Positions 12,712 to 25,872 of a stretch of 64,000 nt of DNA are shown here, piece after piece (within the stretch, counting starts at the first letter, position 1; each line of letters opens with the position of its first letter). This DNA comes from Gossypium raimondii (lineage: Eukaryota > Streptophyta > Magnoliopsida > Malvales > Malvaceae). A program made the position numbers and the translations under genes. Location of the stretch: NCBI RefSeq assembly GCF_025698545.1, contig NC_068566.1:2091362-2155361 (forward strand), given 5' to 3'. The notes under the pieces were generated by a model. That model saw only the letters and a list, made by a program, of their open reading frames with translations, was not told the DNA's origin and searched no databases.

Positions 12712-13908
12712 ATGGTCGACGTAGATCGGAGGATGTCCGGTCTAAATCCGGCCCATATAGCCGGCTTACGCCGTCTCTCAGCTCGGGCTTCCGCTCCTTC
12801 AACGGCGACTTCCCACCCTGTTCGCAACGGTCTTCAATCTTTCTCTTCTTTAGCGGATAAAGTTGTAAGCCATTTACGTGATTCGGGTTTCAAAGTACAA
12901 CCGGGTTTATCCGACGCTGAGTTCGCTCGGGCGGAAGCTGAGTTTGGTTTTGTTTTCCCCCCTGACCTCCGGGCTATATTATCAGCCGGTTTGCCGGTGG
13001 GTGCTGGTTTTCCCGATTGGCGATCCAATGGAGCCCGACCTTATCTTCGGGCTTCCCTTGATCTTCCCATCGTTGCAATTTCTTTTCAGATAGCCCGTAA
13101 CACTTTATGGTCCAAATCTTGGGGTCCAAGACCTTCAAACCCTGAAAAAGCTTTACGGGTGGCGAGGAATGCACTTAAAAGAGCTCCCCTTTTAATCCCC
13201 ATTTTTAGTCACTGCTATATTCCATGTAACCCATCTTTAGCCGGTAACCCGATTTTCTTCATCGACGAAACCCGGATTTTCTGTTGCGGATTTGATATAT
13301 CCAGCTTTTTCGACAGGGAATCCTTTTTCCGGACCTCCGAATCCGACCCGGAATCGTTGAAGAAACAGAGATCGGTTAGCGAAAAATTAGCCGGGTCGTC
13401 CACCGACGTATCCAGGCGTAGTATGGATGCCGGTTTCCTTACCGGCACTCGAACCCCTAGATGGGTAGAGTTCTGGAGCGACGCGGCGGTTGATCGGCGC
13501 CGGAGAAACTCATCGTCTTCACTCTCGGATTCATCGCCCGAGACGTATTTCGATCTGCCGAGAACCGGAATTCCGAAATGGGTCGAGGATTACATCGAGC
13601 AAATCGGGTCGGTTCTTAGAAAAAGCGGATGGAGCGAGTCCGATATTGCAGAGATCGTACATGTGTCAGCATCTGGGTTTTTCGAAGAAGAGATGGTTTT
13701 GTTGGATAATCAAGCGGTTCTCGATGCACTTCTTTTGAAAATGGATCGGTTCTCGGATTCGCTCCGAAAAGCTGGATGGAGCTCCGAAGAAGTTTCGGAA
13801 ACACTAGGTTTTGATTATCGACCGGAAAAGGAAAAGAAACCGGCTAAGAAATTATCCCCTGAACTCGTACTAAAAATTGGGAAACTTGGTGAATCAGTTA
13901 TCCGGTAA
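12712..13908 (+). CDS. Plant protein with SMI1/KNR4-like segment, function unknown
   Basis: Intronless, 398 residues, more GC-rich than its surroundings. The start at 12712 is the first in-frame ATG after the TATA box; a second Met follows at residue 8. Residues 67-103 ([29 protein letters not shown]) resemble the start of SMI1/KNR4 (SUKH) domains, in which a helix is followed by an 'lP.dlr' motif. The C-terminal third carries two related helices, [11 protein letters not shown] and [11 protein letters not shown], and a lysine-rich stretch near the end. I recognise it as the conserved plant family of At5g67020 and At3g50340, which has no assigned function. No signal peptide or membrane segment is seen. 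Its position near HEC and MAPKKK genes fits that identity. Real gene: confident; the domain label is tentative. Confidence 0.85.
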   Translation: MVDVDRRMSGLNPAHIAGLRRLSARASAPSTATSHPVRNGLQSFSSLADKVVSHLRDSGFKVQPGLSDAEFARAEAEFGFVFPPDLRAILSAGLPVGAGFPDWRSNGARPYLRASLDLPIVAISFQIARNTLWSKSWGPRPSNPEKALRVARNALKRAPLLIPIFSHCYIPCNPSLAGNPIFFIDETRIFCCGFDISSFFDRESFFRTSESDPESLKKQRSVSEKLAGSSTDVSRRSMDAGFLTGTRTPRWVEFWSDAAVDRRRRNSSSSLSDSSPETYFDLPRTGIPKWVEDYIEQIGSVLRKSGWSESDIAEIVHVSASGFFEEEMVLLDNQAVLDALLLKMDRFSDSLRKAGWSSEEVSETLGFDYRPEKEKKPAKKLSPELVLKIGKLGESVIR

Positions 13909-16900
13909 TGAGATTGGTTCAATTTTTTTTTTCTTTTTTCTTGTCTTTTTAAAAAATTTTGGGGGTTGGGTAAAAAGAATTATTAAAATAAAATATAGGG
14001 TAAGTAATAACACATTGTACCATGAAAAATAGAAAAAAAAAATGTAAAAATCAAATTGTTGTTCATAATTTAATATAAACAATTAATGAAAAAGATGGTT
14101 ATTTTTGTTGTTTACAGCTTTACATATTTTATGGAATTTCTTTTCTCTTTCTTTTTATCTTTGCTCAAATTTATGATTTCTTCTCAGTAGGAGGATAATG
14201 CACTTCAACACACTCGAATCTACATCTTCCTGTATTGACATCAATGTTCATGCAAATCGAATTAAAATTCAATTGGCTTAGTAATATAAATTTTAAAAAT
14301 TCTATTCTAATTCAAATATTAGACATTAAATTTATTAATTAAAATATTATTTTTAAAAAATATATTATTATATGTATAATATTATGTCTACATAGTATTC
14401 ACAAAAACACATTATTTTAGATACTAGATTTAAAGATTTAGGACTTAAATTTCAAATTTCAAAATTACAAGACTAAAACGTTCAAATTGGAGAACAAATT
14501 ATAATCTACAACTTATACATAATACGAGCTTAATAGAGAATTTGACCTAACAATTTAGTTGCTACAATTTTGTTGAGGACTTTCAACTCTTTCGAGAGAA
14601 ATTTTAATGTATTATTTGTCAAGAACTAACAAATTCTTCAATAAGTTCAATATTATTCCAAGTCGAGATTTTATTTCTTAATTTTACTAAAACCGTATAA
14701 AGTTATTAGCTCGTTGAATTGAACCATTTATGATGCAAAAGTTACCTATCAAGTAAATTTAAGCATTTAAGTTTGATAAAATTTGAGCCCATACCTTTAT
14801 ATTACATCTAAGAGCTTGTATGTTTTTATTTCGGAGAATCAACACTTAAAATTCGAAAAATTGAACTTATTGTAGTACAAGGACTAATAATAAAATTTAA
14901 TATACTTTCGAATTTTATTAATATTTTATAATTCAATCCTCTCGGAACTTGAGGTAAGAAAAAACAGAGATAATGGGAGCTTCCCCATTTTCACACTGAA
15001 ACCTGACACCGAATCCTTCTCACCGTTTAGCATTTAAAGAGACGAAAACAACGAGGATGTCTGTGTGTTTTCAACCCCCAACAAAGCTGTGGCTATAAAA
15101 AGAAATCCCAAAACAAAATCCCATATCCGAGTCAATTTTAAATTTTGTCAGTGAATTGAATTTTAATGAAAGTTGAAGGGCAAATTTGCAAATACAATAA
15201 GTTTATGTCTTGTGAGATTAACTAACTGCTCTCAGTTTCACAATCTCTTTAATGTGATCACTGTTTTTTTTGCGGTGTAATGTTTGAACTTGGTAAAGCT
15301 ATATGTTTTGTTAACTAAAGATAACGGTGTAATTAGATTTTTCTCGGTTAATAGTATAATTTTTGTTACCAAAAGATAAGGGTATAAATTATTAGTATTT
15401 AATTCAAGTTTTAGGATTCCTTTGCTAAAATTCATAATTAACATTTAACGTTTCACTAAATCAAACCTAAAACTCAAGAAAAAAATCATATACATCATAT
15501 TGTATTTAATAAATTAAACAATTTCACAATTAACACTAAATTTATTCGATTAACAAAATCATGAAAATTCAAATCTAATAATACTAGCATTAATTTTATT
15601 GAAATAATCTTAAAACTCGAATTAAACACTAAAATTTTAACATTTATCTTCAAATATTGAAATGTATAACTTTTGTTAAATACAAACCTCATTAGACCTC
15701 AAAATACAATCATAAAACTTAAAAGAATATCAAATTCAAGTACCAAATAATATATTAAATCTTTGGTGTTGCATAATAAAAATGTAAACTGTACTTATAA
15801 CTATAAAATATTCATTTTAGGTATCCAAAATAAAATAATTGCAATTTAAGTACCCACGTTACATAGTTATGGGTTGAGGGATTTTATTTTATTTAATATT
15901 AATATAAAATTTAAATTTATTATTTATTATTTATTTTCTGTATTTAAAAAAATATATTTATCTATCTTTACATATTTCTTTCAATTTTATAGAATTAAGA
16001 TAAATTGAGAACATTTTGTAAATTTTGAGGGTTAATTTTCTTATGATTAAATCGATATAAAATGTAAAAATTGAGGCCTAAAGTTGTTGTTATACCGATT
16101 TTTTTAACTGCCAGCCGTTTGTGATTTTAATAGGAGTGACCGAACTATGTAATATATGTGCTTAAATTACAAAATTTTTATTTTAAATATTTAAAATAAA
16201 AAATTATAATTAAATAACTATGATGCGACTTTAAAACATATGTTTTGCTGACTAAAATTAGATCACCGAAAACATAAATAATAAAACTTAAAAGCCCAAA
16301 CCAATAAAGGAAATCTTTTAGCAGAAGAAAATGCTACTGAGACAATACCTTAATTTAAATTGTGGTTTTTATTTGAATAAAAGTATTCGAATTCTATAAT
16401 AGGAATGGTATATCTAAACCGTCCATGAATTTTGAATCGATTCGTTTTAAATAGAAGAATTTTCGTTTTTTGAAAAATGAATTTGAGGTAGAGCGGAGTG
16501 GATGTTTTGTGAACAGTGGGTATAAAGCTGTTTGATAATTGTTTGTCTTGCTCTACCCCGAAATTACTATTTTATTTTATTTTATATATAATTATTAAAA
16601 GGTAAAAATATAATACTATGCTATAAAAAATTTCATATTTTTTAGGTTTAAATATTTATTTACATTTAAAAATAAATAGAAAAAATTATAAAAATAATTT
16701 TCAAAATTATACTTTTATATTTGAGTAAAGCGAGTAATGAAACTATTAAACAGTGGTAGATTTAATAACACCCAATATACCAAGTGTAGTGAACTGAGAC
16801 AGACATTTAAATGGAGCTACGGTGATTGCAACGCCACCGTCCACCACCATAACCGACCGTTGGTGCGGTGTCACGTGCCAATATCCCCACCGCCATTCAC

Positions 16901-16937
16901 CTCTTTCATGTGCTGAACGACAACATGTGCACAGTGC
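13909..16937. other. Intergenic, no gene recognised
   Basis: AT-rich. A less AT-rich patch at 14980-15120 (caccgaatccttctcacc, then ctataaaaag) looks promoter-like, but no ORF follows on either strand. 16380-16560 carries decayed-repeat wording (gaggtagagcggagtgg ... gctctacccc). Confidence 0.4.
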
Positions 16938-17022
16938 ACGCATATATATATATATATGAGCTCATATGCAAATACATCATACAAGTGGAGGTGGCACATA
17001 TATATATATATATATATATATT
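16938..17022. repeat. Two TA microsatellites
   Basis: (TA)n tracts at about 16941-16958 and 17000-17021, separated by unique sequence. Small ORFs across them are low-complexity artefacts. Confidence 0.8.
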
Positions 17023-18044
17023 TACGTGGGATTTTATTAAAGAGAAAATGTACTTTAGCCTCCCCCCTTCTTCATATGGCTGCACTTCTCGTGACAGCCT
17101 TTTATCATTCCTCTATAAAACTTGCTTACTCAAATGTAATAAATAAAAGAAATCTAATTTGATTCGAGATTTAATTTCATCATGTTGGGCCTAAAATCGA
17201 AAAAGTTCATAAATCAATAAGATTATATGCTAAATGAAGATCTAATCATAGGATTTCGAGTAAGAGCTAATTTAAGGGACTAATTTAGAAATGAGATAAA
17301 TATTAAATTTATACATAAATTCGATTCAATATATAATTTGATATAATTATACACGTGATATTTAATTTATAGTTCATATCTATACATAGAACTTTGATTT
17401 TAAATAAATGCATACATATATTTATTTTCATAATGAATTAATATAATTATTTATGTATGCAATATATAGTGATTTGTAAATTAAAAAAAAGAAGATAAGT
17501 TGATAGGTATTTTAACATAATAAATAGAAAAATATAAACCATGAGTCACCTTATCGAAAGTTGGATCATCATTTATAAAAATGGAACCTATTTCGACCGT
17601 TGTATCAACGGTGATTGGGGGACTGAGATTTGTCAAAACCCTTTTTAATACAGACCTTACGTTGACATGAAAGTGATTGCTGTTGGGTTAATAATTATTG
17701 TAAAGGACAACTTTTGTTAATTTGTCAATGGCTCCCATGTGTCTTTACAGTTTGTTGTTTGGTCCCTCGTAGACTGTGTTTCCATTTTCTCCTTGGCTCA
17801 CATTCCATAAAACTGTTTCCATGTTTTCTCAATGTGTATGAATTGACTAAACTATCACTTTAGTTTTAGTACATGAAAAAAGTCCCATACAACTTCAACT
17901 TATTTAAAAGATGTATGCCAAAATTGAACAGCAAAAAGTCTAATTTTTGGGGGTGTTCTTTTTTCTTTTTTCAAATTCGGGGTTTTAACTTAGTATAACA
18001 AGTTGTTTTACATATTTATCATAACCAGTAAAAGAATCATGGAG

Positions 18045-18388
18045 TTTTTATATGAGTAAAAACGTAATTTACTTTCTCTTCAAAAAAATAATTAAATTAG
18101 TTAATGTACATTAGATTAATGAGTAAATTGGTTCTTCTATTAAAAATTTCATCCATTTCTACGGCTAAAAACTAGTCCATGTATGCCAGCATAAGATAAA
18201 CATAGCATGTCACGTGTCATTGTTTGGTTATTTTGTTAGCCACCATAGAAATGAAAAAAAAAATTAACAAAAAGAATCAACTTACTCTTTGATCTAATGT
18301 TCAATGACTAATTTGTCTATTTTTCGAATATAGGGGGTAAAATGTAATTTGACACCTAGTATAGGGGCCTCCATGGTATTTTTACCAA
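18045..18388. repeat. Palindromic MITE family, copy 2
   Basis: Carries the family blocks in order, ending 'ggggcctccatggtatttttacc'-like (GGCCTCCATGG near 18367). Its left tip is eroded. It lies directly before copy 3, only about 25 bp away. Confidence 0.7.
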
Positions 18389-18412
18389 GGAACCTTGCTA
18401 AATCGCTTAAAT

Positions 18413-18765
18413 GAGTAAAAATATCATGGAGGCCCTATACTATAAGTCAAATTACATTTTGTCCCTTCTACTCATACAATGTGCAAAATAGTTTATCTAA
18501 AAAAGTAAATTGTTCATTCTATTAAATTACATCCATTCTGCTATTAAAAACTAGTCTTTGTACGTTAACAAGAGATGCTCGTGACATGCCACATGTTATT
18601 GTTTGATTTTTTTATCAGTCACATCAATTTTTAATAGTACAAAGGAATGAATGTTTCAACAGAAATAATCAATTTGCTATTTCATTTGACATACAGGAAT
18701 CAAATTACCCTTTCTTTAAATAGAAAGGACAAAATATAATCGGACTCTTAATACAAGAAATTATA
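18413..18765. repeat. Palindromic MITE family, copy 3
   Basis: Starts agtaaaaatatcatggaggc and holds the family blocks, including 'attctgctattaaaaact' and 'gacatgccacatg'. The right tip is eroded. Back-to-back insertion with copy 2. Confidence 0.7.
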
Positions 18766-21700
18766 CGATAATTTCACAGGCTTAAATGTCAATGAATACA
18801 AGTTGGACATGTACTACAATTGCTCTGCACAGAGCAGAAAAGGCAAAGCAGAAGAATATGACATGTCTTGTATAATACTCTCAAATTATTAATTTCCTAC
18901 AAAATGTAAATAAATGCTGTACAGATCTATATATATAAAAACAGGTTCATGAAAAAATCTACCCTTTTGTAGCAATGTTTGGAGATATTGTGGATCTGTT
19001 CCCTTCATCATGGCTGCACATACAGGAAATTTAACATAAATAAAGGCTGCTCTTAACTTAAGTTAAAGTTGGTTGGTCCCATATTCACTCTTCATAAATT
19101 AATTGTAAAACTTGACCAATTATGTAAGATTTGGGCTGAAACTAAAAAATGTAGCAAAACCCAGAGCCCCATGTTCGTAGGACTCAAACTAAACCTTCTT
19201 TATTCATAACTTAAAAGCCCATTATGCTCACAAGGAAATTGAACAAACAATGAATGGCTTTCGGCTTCAATGAGATTCTATTTCTTCTTTAAAATACGCA
19301 ACAACTTAAATAATATAAAAGAAGACATGAACAAAAGTTATCGGATTATGTGTTGTCAGAGATCTTACAACATCTTCATGCATTTCACCTTGCATAAGCG
19401 ACATGGAATAGAAGAAGAATTTCGGTCCAAAACCCTCCACACCTTCCTCCCTTTAAAGCCAATACCAAACCAACCCTTTTATTGTCTTTTCTTCATCTAT
19501 TAATATAATACATGTCTTGCATTTGGAGGTTTCTCACTCCAATCCTCACCACCTCCCAAAATTTTATTGCTCATCCTTTAATTTTCTCTTCCTATGAACT
19601 TATCAAATCATTCACAGCCAACAGGGTTAAGGAACAGTGGTTTCGTATTTTCGATTTCCAAGATTTAAATCTGTTGATGTAATTCTCCTTTTCAAATTGT
19701 AATGTATAAAAAAAAACTGTTAATTTGGAGAAATTTCTCTTTCATACTAAAATACCCAGCCCATTGGGAATTAGCTCGAGATCAATTTGGAAAGTGATTT
19801 TAAATCAGTTAGATAGAGAAATCGTACAAACTGATTGAATCGGGTTTTTTGAATTTTTTAAAATTTTAATAATTTTTTAATCGAACCAATTGGACTGATC
19901 GAACCGATGAGCTGATGACCTTATCGATTTGACCTCCAGTCCGATTTAAAGAACATTGGTAAGAGTTCAGCTAATTATTCAATGTTACAAGTATACTAGT
20001 TGATCTTAATTGTAAGTAATAAAAGTACTTCTAAAATCTTTAAAAAAAATTATAAATTAATATAATAATGTTACTTTTTAACTCTTTTGAAAATTTATAA
20101 TCCAATTTTAATCCTCTAAACTTGTTCTATTTTCACCCTATAAGGAATATAGTTAGAGATTAAATATTAAAATATTGCAAGTAAGACCAACTATAGAAAT
20201 TGAAACTTCCATGAATATATACCCATTTATCCTGTCACAAAGAACATGAGAACTTATCTTTAAAGGAAGGGAAAGCAGAAAGTAGATGGATAAAATGGAT
20301 TTATATATATGAAAAGTTAAAACAGAAGATGGAATGTGTCAGAAAGAGAGAAGGGTGCAATGAACATTGCCTTGTAGGAAAAATACTTACCCTTCTCCAA
20401 TAATCAAAAGCCCTTTGTGTGGGGATGTTGGGACCTTAGTGGGATATCTCACATGGATCTATTTTGATGAGATTAGGTTTGACCATTTCCATTTTTAATA
20501 AATTTATTCAAAAAAAAATGTGTTGTTATGGAATTGATTAAGTGAGGCATGATCCTTGAGACATGAACACTAAAACTAGTCGACCCTGCCTTGGGAGGCA
20601 ACCTACCTCCCACGTTCACTTCATTTAATAATATTGAGACCTAACCAAAATAGAAAAAAAAAAAAATGGGATTTCTTTTTTGGATGTCTTCTTTATTGAA
20701 GATGCAAGTGAAGGAATTAGTTTGCTGATCATAATACCACCTCATGCTGATGAGATTTGCATTACCACATCAATTTCCATTTTAAAGTGGCCATTAATTG
20801 GTTGGATTTAGTTAATTACATTGGTAATAATAAGGTAGCTGTGTTTGTAATGTTAAATATAATTACATTTTAAAATATAATGAAAAATAAAATTGCTTAT
20901 TAAATAAAGATAAGATATAGCAAAATATTAATAAAATAAATATTTTAAAAAGTACTACATATGTCAAATTTTTAAATTACTTATTAAATAAAAATAATTA
21001 CACTGTTAATATACCAAATACTCGCCTTTTAAAAATTATATAAATAATTCAAAGTTAATTAAATGATAATATATTATCCAAAATTATTAAAAATAAATTC
21101 AATTGATTTTATATTGAAAGGATATATCATCATCTTAAAGTATAGAATCAAACACTACCACATTAAATATTAACCCATTAATAAAATCTACCTATCAAAT
21201 AAAAACAATTTGGGATAAAGGGGTGCGTCAGCTGCTGTTGGAGTTACCGAAACTGAGACTGAAAATTAGAAATTAAATGGAGAAGAACTGAAAGGCAGAA
21301 ATAAAATAAGTACCAACAACAACACATATAACTATTGATGCGATGACTAAATGGATTAGAGGTTGGGCGACTGAACTTCATGTTTTTAATAATCTATCTC
21401 AAGAGATGTTGAATGTTATGGCGTGTCACAAAAGGTAAATTTAACGATGTAGTAACTAAAAATATATATTATGCAAGAAGATATGATTAATGAAAAGCTA
21501 CGATTAGTTGCTTCAAATTTTGATTTTATGAGAGGCCCATGGTTAGGATCTTTCAATTTTCTAGAGAGAATTCATATAACTTAAGAGAGAGAAACAAAGC
21601 AATATTTTGTTAGAGAAATTCTTTTGAGTGAAAAAGAAAGTTGAAAACTTTTGAGAATGAAAAGGAACTGCAAAGAAAAAAGAAACAGCCATTGCTTTCT

Positions 21701-22067
21701 GTCAATCTTCTTATGATCACGTCAGATTTATATATATATATATATATAAGCTTTGCGCTATGAGAGGTAACTCTCAAAATAAAAGGAATTTTCATGCATG
21801 GAAGAAGGAAATATCTCTTATTAATTATTCTCCTTAAGCACCAATATTTGTTCATAATTTATATATATATATTATCAGTATTAAACTCCATATGATTCTT
21901 CAAGTTATTGGCATGTTTTGCTGATAATAAAAAGCATTAATCCATAGATAATGAAAGCATACAATTATGAAAATTCTTTGTTGCACTAACAACAACTGAA
22001 AAAAAAAACCCCAACACCTTTAACCCATTACACAAATCAAATCTAAAATTCTAAATTCCCTTTCCCC
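18766..22067. other. Intergenic and 3' flank of HEC gene
   Basis: No convincing ORF or RNA gene. A TA microsatellite lies at about 21727-21748 and another at 21860-21872. The segment 19800-19950 (aatcgggtttttt, aatcgaaccaattgg) shows motif similarity to 27310-27530, so both may be fragments of one dispersed repeat. Confidence 0.4.
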
Positions 22068-22751
22068 TTATCTAAGCATCTGCATATTGCCCACACCTTG
22101 ATGATGATGAGATGGTGGCTGACAAGCTTTCATCAATGAAGAATAACCCACATTAGCCATTGTTGCTCCACTTGGAAACCCAATCCCCATTGGTCTATTA
22201 ACAGCAGCTTGTTCCAAAGACTGCACTTGTTTCTTCAAGAACTTAACGTAATGTATAGCTTCGTCTAACATTGAAGCAGTATCCATTTTAGTCCCTCCTG
22301 GTACAAGTCTTTGCAGTATCCTTATCCGTTCACTTATCCTTTCCCTTCTATGCCTAGCGGCTACACTTTGTGGATCTTTAGAGATCTTAACGTTCCTTCT
22401 TTTGGGTGGCTTAATGGATTCAGGGTCTATATGAATAGGTTGCATTGCTGCTATACGAAAAATCATCTCCCGCATTGCTGCCATGGAGTTTTTCTTATCA
22501 GGATATGATGGGTACTTGAACTTGTTGGGTTGATAAGGTGGTGGTGGAGCAGCCATGGATTCTTGAACTGGAAATGGTAAGGCCATGAAAGGGTCATGAA
22601 TAGGGTTAGGGTAAATAGGCAACACAGTGGTGGAGCTTTCGGGCGGTGGCTCACAGAATTCAGGAAGCTTCTCCATTTGCATCATCATTGTCATCATGTC
22701 CATGTGATGATCATCTTCGGTTGATGAAGATTTGATCATGTCAACATCCAT
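22068..22751 (-). CDS. HEC: HECATE-type bHLH transcription factor
   Basis: Single exon, 227 residues, ATG at 22751. Residues about 124-180 form the bHLH domain: basic part [19 protein letters not shown], helix 1, loop [11 protein letters not shown], helix 2 [20 protein letters not shown] second conserved block lies at 91-111 ([15 protein letters not shown]). The whole is diagnostic of HEC1/HEC2/HEC3, nuclear regulators of gynoecium transmitting tract and stigma and of shoot meristem activity in Arabidopsis, acting with SPATULA. The usual bHLH H-E-R contacts read Q-A-R here, as in the HEC family. The N terminus is Met-, His- and acid-rich; a proline patch (PPPPYQP) follows. Length agrees with the family. 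By position it is nearest HEC1 (At5g67060) or HEC2 (At3g50330); sequence alone did not let me choose between them. Confidence 0.95.
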   Translation of the reverse strand: MDVDMIKSSSTEDDHHMDMMTMMMQMEKLPEFCEPPPESSTTVLPIYPNPIHDPFMALPFPVQESMAAPPPPYQPNKFKYPSYPDKKNSMAAMREMIFRIAAMQPIHIDPESIKPPKRRNVKISKDPQSVAARHRRERISERIRILQRLVPGGTKMDTASMLDEAIHYVKFLKKQVQSLEQAAVNRPMGIGFPSGATMANVGYSSLMKACQPPSHHHQGVGNMQMLR

Positions 22752-22893
22752 TGAATCTCACTCAAATATATCTGTATTATCTGCTACTTTGAGGGTGTGA
22801 TTTGAGTGAAGGAAAGAGAGATGGGCTGAAAGATTGAATGGCAGAGGGATGGAGAGGAGCTGACAGAGGAAGGTGATGATAGCTGTGATAGAA

Positions 22894-22930
22894 TTAGGGT
22901 TTTCTTTTTCTTTTTCTTTTTCTTTTTTAT
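22894..22930 (-). promoter_or_regulatory. Telo-box and purine repeat in HEC 5' leader
   Basis: On the gene strand, AAACCCTAA (plus 22894-22902) adjoins a GAAAAA hexamer repeat (plus about 22903-22930). Both lie between the TATA box and the ATG, so probably within the transcribed leader. Telo-boxes are known plant promoter elements and also recruit Polycomb proteins; a role here is inferred. Confidence 0.5.
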
Positions 22931-23034
22931 GAAATCAAATGTGTGCAGAGATAAAGATAAGGAGAGATATGGAGAAAACTGAAAAAAGTGATTTAAAAAG
23001 TACTACTAATATCAAAGAAGGAAGTAGAAAGGGC

Positions 23035-23042
23035 TTTATATA
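23035..23042 (-). promoter_or_regulatory. TATA box of HEC gene
   Basis: TATATAAA on the minus strand, about 285 bp upstream of the HEC ATG, giving a leader of roughly 250 nt. Confidence 0.65.
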
Positions 23043-23299
23043 GCAACTTGTGACCAATATATATATTTTAAATTCATGCAAAGCTTGCAGGAAACTTCCC
23101 TCTCCCAGAAAAGGTTAAATTCCAGTTTTGGTCCTCTTACTTTGCTCTTACTTGGGTTTTAGTCTTTTTACCTTGTCACAATTTGGTATTTTTATTTCTC
23201 TGATTAGGTAATTCAAATAGGTATTACAGTTAAAATATTGATGTACATTTTTCTTTAAAATACTCATTCTAACTCATCACATGATATGCTTTTTACAAA

Positions 23300-23550
23300 A
23301 AATCCACGTAGAGGCGAATCTAGAATTTTTTTTTTAAGAGGGACCGGGTTGAATCATAAACTTTTGAAAGGTCAAAATACAATATTATCACGTATTAGTT
23401 TATAATTATAAAAAAAATCATGTATGATTTTATGATTTCATTTTTTAAAAGGACTAAACAAATTAATTTTTTTTTCATTTTATATTTCTGGGGCTAAGGC
23501 CCTTGCTTGCCTCTTTTGCATTCACTCCTAAGTCTAAGTTAGAATTTTAA
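23300..23550. repeat. MITE-like element related to 4702-4956
   Basis: Contains 'gaggcgaatctagaa', an AT-rich middle with 'ggtcaaaatacaat' and a right part 'ggggctaaggcccttgc', parallel to the order of the copy at 4.7 kb. Ends are degraded and limits approximate. Confidence 0.4.
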
Positions 23551-25549
23551 CCGGAATAATCAACAATAGTATATACTATCTAATGATTTTATAAAAAGAG
23601 AGAGATATGATTTTAATTGAAATGATAAAATTAAGATAACAAAAATAGGATGCCTTAGGTATGATGTGTTAGGTTGAAATCCTATGAATCCCTTATCAAC
23701 CTCAGCTTTTGACTTACCAGCATTGGGCGTTCACCAAAAGAAGAATAAGGACTAAATACTAAAATCAAATATATTAGAAGGACTAAAAACCAGAAAATTG
23801 ACCCCAAAAAAGCTCATTTATGATTGAATATGTGATCTCTGATAGTGACAGCCCATCATGCGGCTATCAACCCTCCGATCTATTTAACACCAACTCGATC
23901 AGATTGATTCATCCAATTTAGGCCCACAAATTAGATGGCTTGGATTTAAGGATAATTGTTCAAAGAAGGTGCATGAACCACTTTGTTTTTTTATTGGAGT
24001 GTGCCATCGAGTACTTGCTTTGCATGCTTTTGCCTTAAAAAAAATATCTTGTCCTTTTTTTTTGTTTGTTTTTTTACCATGAAACCCTACACATTACTCC
24101 ATTGTCAGAACAGCGAGCAATCCTTTAGCTTGATAAAGATTCCAGTAACTTTGGGAGACACGCACCGTTATGGAAATTTTTATATTAAAAATTGAATTAC
24201 AGTAAAAATAAGTAAATAAATAATATAAAATATAATTTAACAGTGCTTTTATGATATTTTTATTACTTAGTAATTATCTCTCTCATCATTGCTTTGCCTT
24301 TGGCACACTTTTCAACGTGGATAGAAGAAGGGGTGACGGTGGTGCAGCAATTGCAGAGAGCCAGTGACCCTCGTCCACTGCAACTCCAAGTTTACAAATG
24401 GTGGCTTCGGCTGCTGATTTTTTTTTTTTTTTTCTGTTTTACTTTATTATGTTTTGTTGCTCTTCTTTTGTTGCTTAACTGACACCATCCATTCGTGAAG
24501 CTGCCATTTTTTTCAGTCTTCATCAATTTGTGTAATATAGGACAATCATATTGAATTGAAAAGGATCTGTCTCAGAAATTAATAATAATAATTAAGTATA
24601 ACAAGATTTCTTGTCTGCATATTCAATATGATACATGTATTTCAATACATTAAATAGAATTTGATAGCAAAGACCATGACTGGTACATTTGAAGTGCACA
24701 TGGGGGTATGAAATTTAAGATTTTTCCACTAACTCAAAATTCAATATTTGAATAACTTTGCACGAGAAAAAATATTTAAATTTTAATATTAATATTTCTT
24801 TATACAATAATTAAATTTATCAATAATCTTCTCTCAACTTTTGAATAAGAGAATCAACACATTTGAACACATATTCTTCTACACAGATAACGATATCGAT
24901 GTTAACCGACTGTTTAATTGTTTTTTCTCAAAATCAAAAGTGACCAAAGAACCCTTTTTAAAAAAAAATCGAAATATACAAATATTTATATATTCAGATT
25001 GCATTTTATTCAAGAAAACTAACAGTGCAGGTAAATTACAAAGCTGAGAAAATGGTCCCATCCTTGGAATCTTGCCCTGTTTTTTAACTCTCCTTTTTCA
25101 CTGATACTGTTTCTATCATCAGCAAAGATTGGATCTGTTCTTCTATATACAGGTTTCCCAAATGAAACAAAAACAAAAGCCGCAATGGGAACTTAAACCC
25201 TTCGAATTTATCGTTTTACATTGCAGAGAAGTGAGAGAAGAACCCTATGGGATTCAAATAAAGATAAACCCTTTTTCCTTAATTTTCTTTCATAGAAACG
25301 AAGGAGACAAAAGGAGAAGTTTGAAAGTTGATAAGAGAAAATAAGGTGGCCTGTTTTTATGTTTAGACTCAGTTTCATTGATGGAGCTGTTGTCAGTGAT
25401 TCTCTTATAACGATTAGAGGAACAATGATTCATCTTTCATCAAATGGGGTCCGTTCAACATTCTGCTAATGTGCCAATTCAGGCTAAATGTACTGGATTT
25501 TTTAAGTCTTTAATTGATTTCTAGATTTTAAACCGTTTTAATCGGGTCT
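23551..25549. other. Intergenic, no gene recognised
   Basis: Homopolymer T runs (around 24050-24075 and 24418-24435) and AT-rich DNA. Short ORFs at 24294-24482 and 25129-25344 have no recognisable homology. Confidence 0.4.
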
Positions 25550-25872
25550 TTGAAAGTATTAGGAGATTAAATTAGATTGTATTTTATTTTCTTTATTTAA
25601 AAAATGGGTAAATTAGTCTTTATGTGTTAGATTAAAGAGCAAATTGATCATTCTATTACAAATTTCATCCATTTCTTTTGTTAAAAACTGGTCTTTATAC
25701 ATCAACATAAGGTACACAAGGCATGCCATATGTTTTTGCCTGACTATTCCGTCACCTACATTAGTTTTTAACAAAATGAACTAATTTGCTCTTTGATCTA
25801 ATGTTCAGAGACTAATTTGTCCATTTTTTGAGTAAAGAGCAATTTTATTCCTAATACAAGAGCTTCCATAAT
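25550..25872. repeat. Palindromic MITE family, copy 4
   Basis: Family blocks in order, ending 'gcttccataatacttttacc'. The sequence 'tctttgaaagtatt' occurs on both sides (about 25545-25560 and 25890-25905), possibly from the insertion history. Confidence 0.65.

Noticed and set aside
24294-24482. 62-codon ORF with hydrophobic tail
   Set aside because: The tail is the translation of a poly-T run; no homology recognised.
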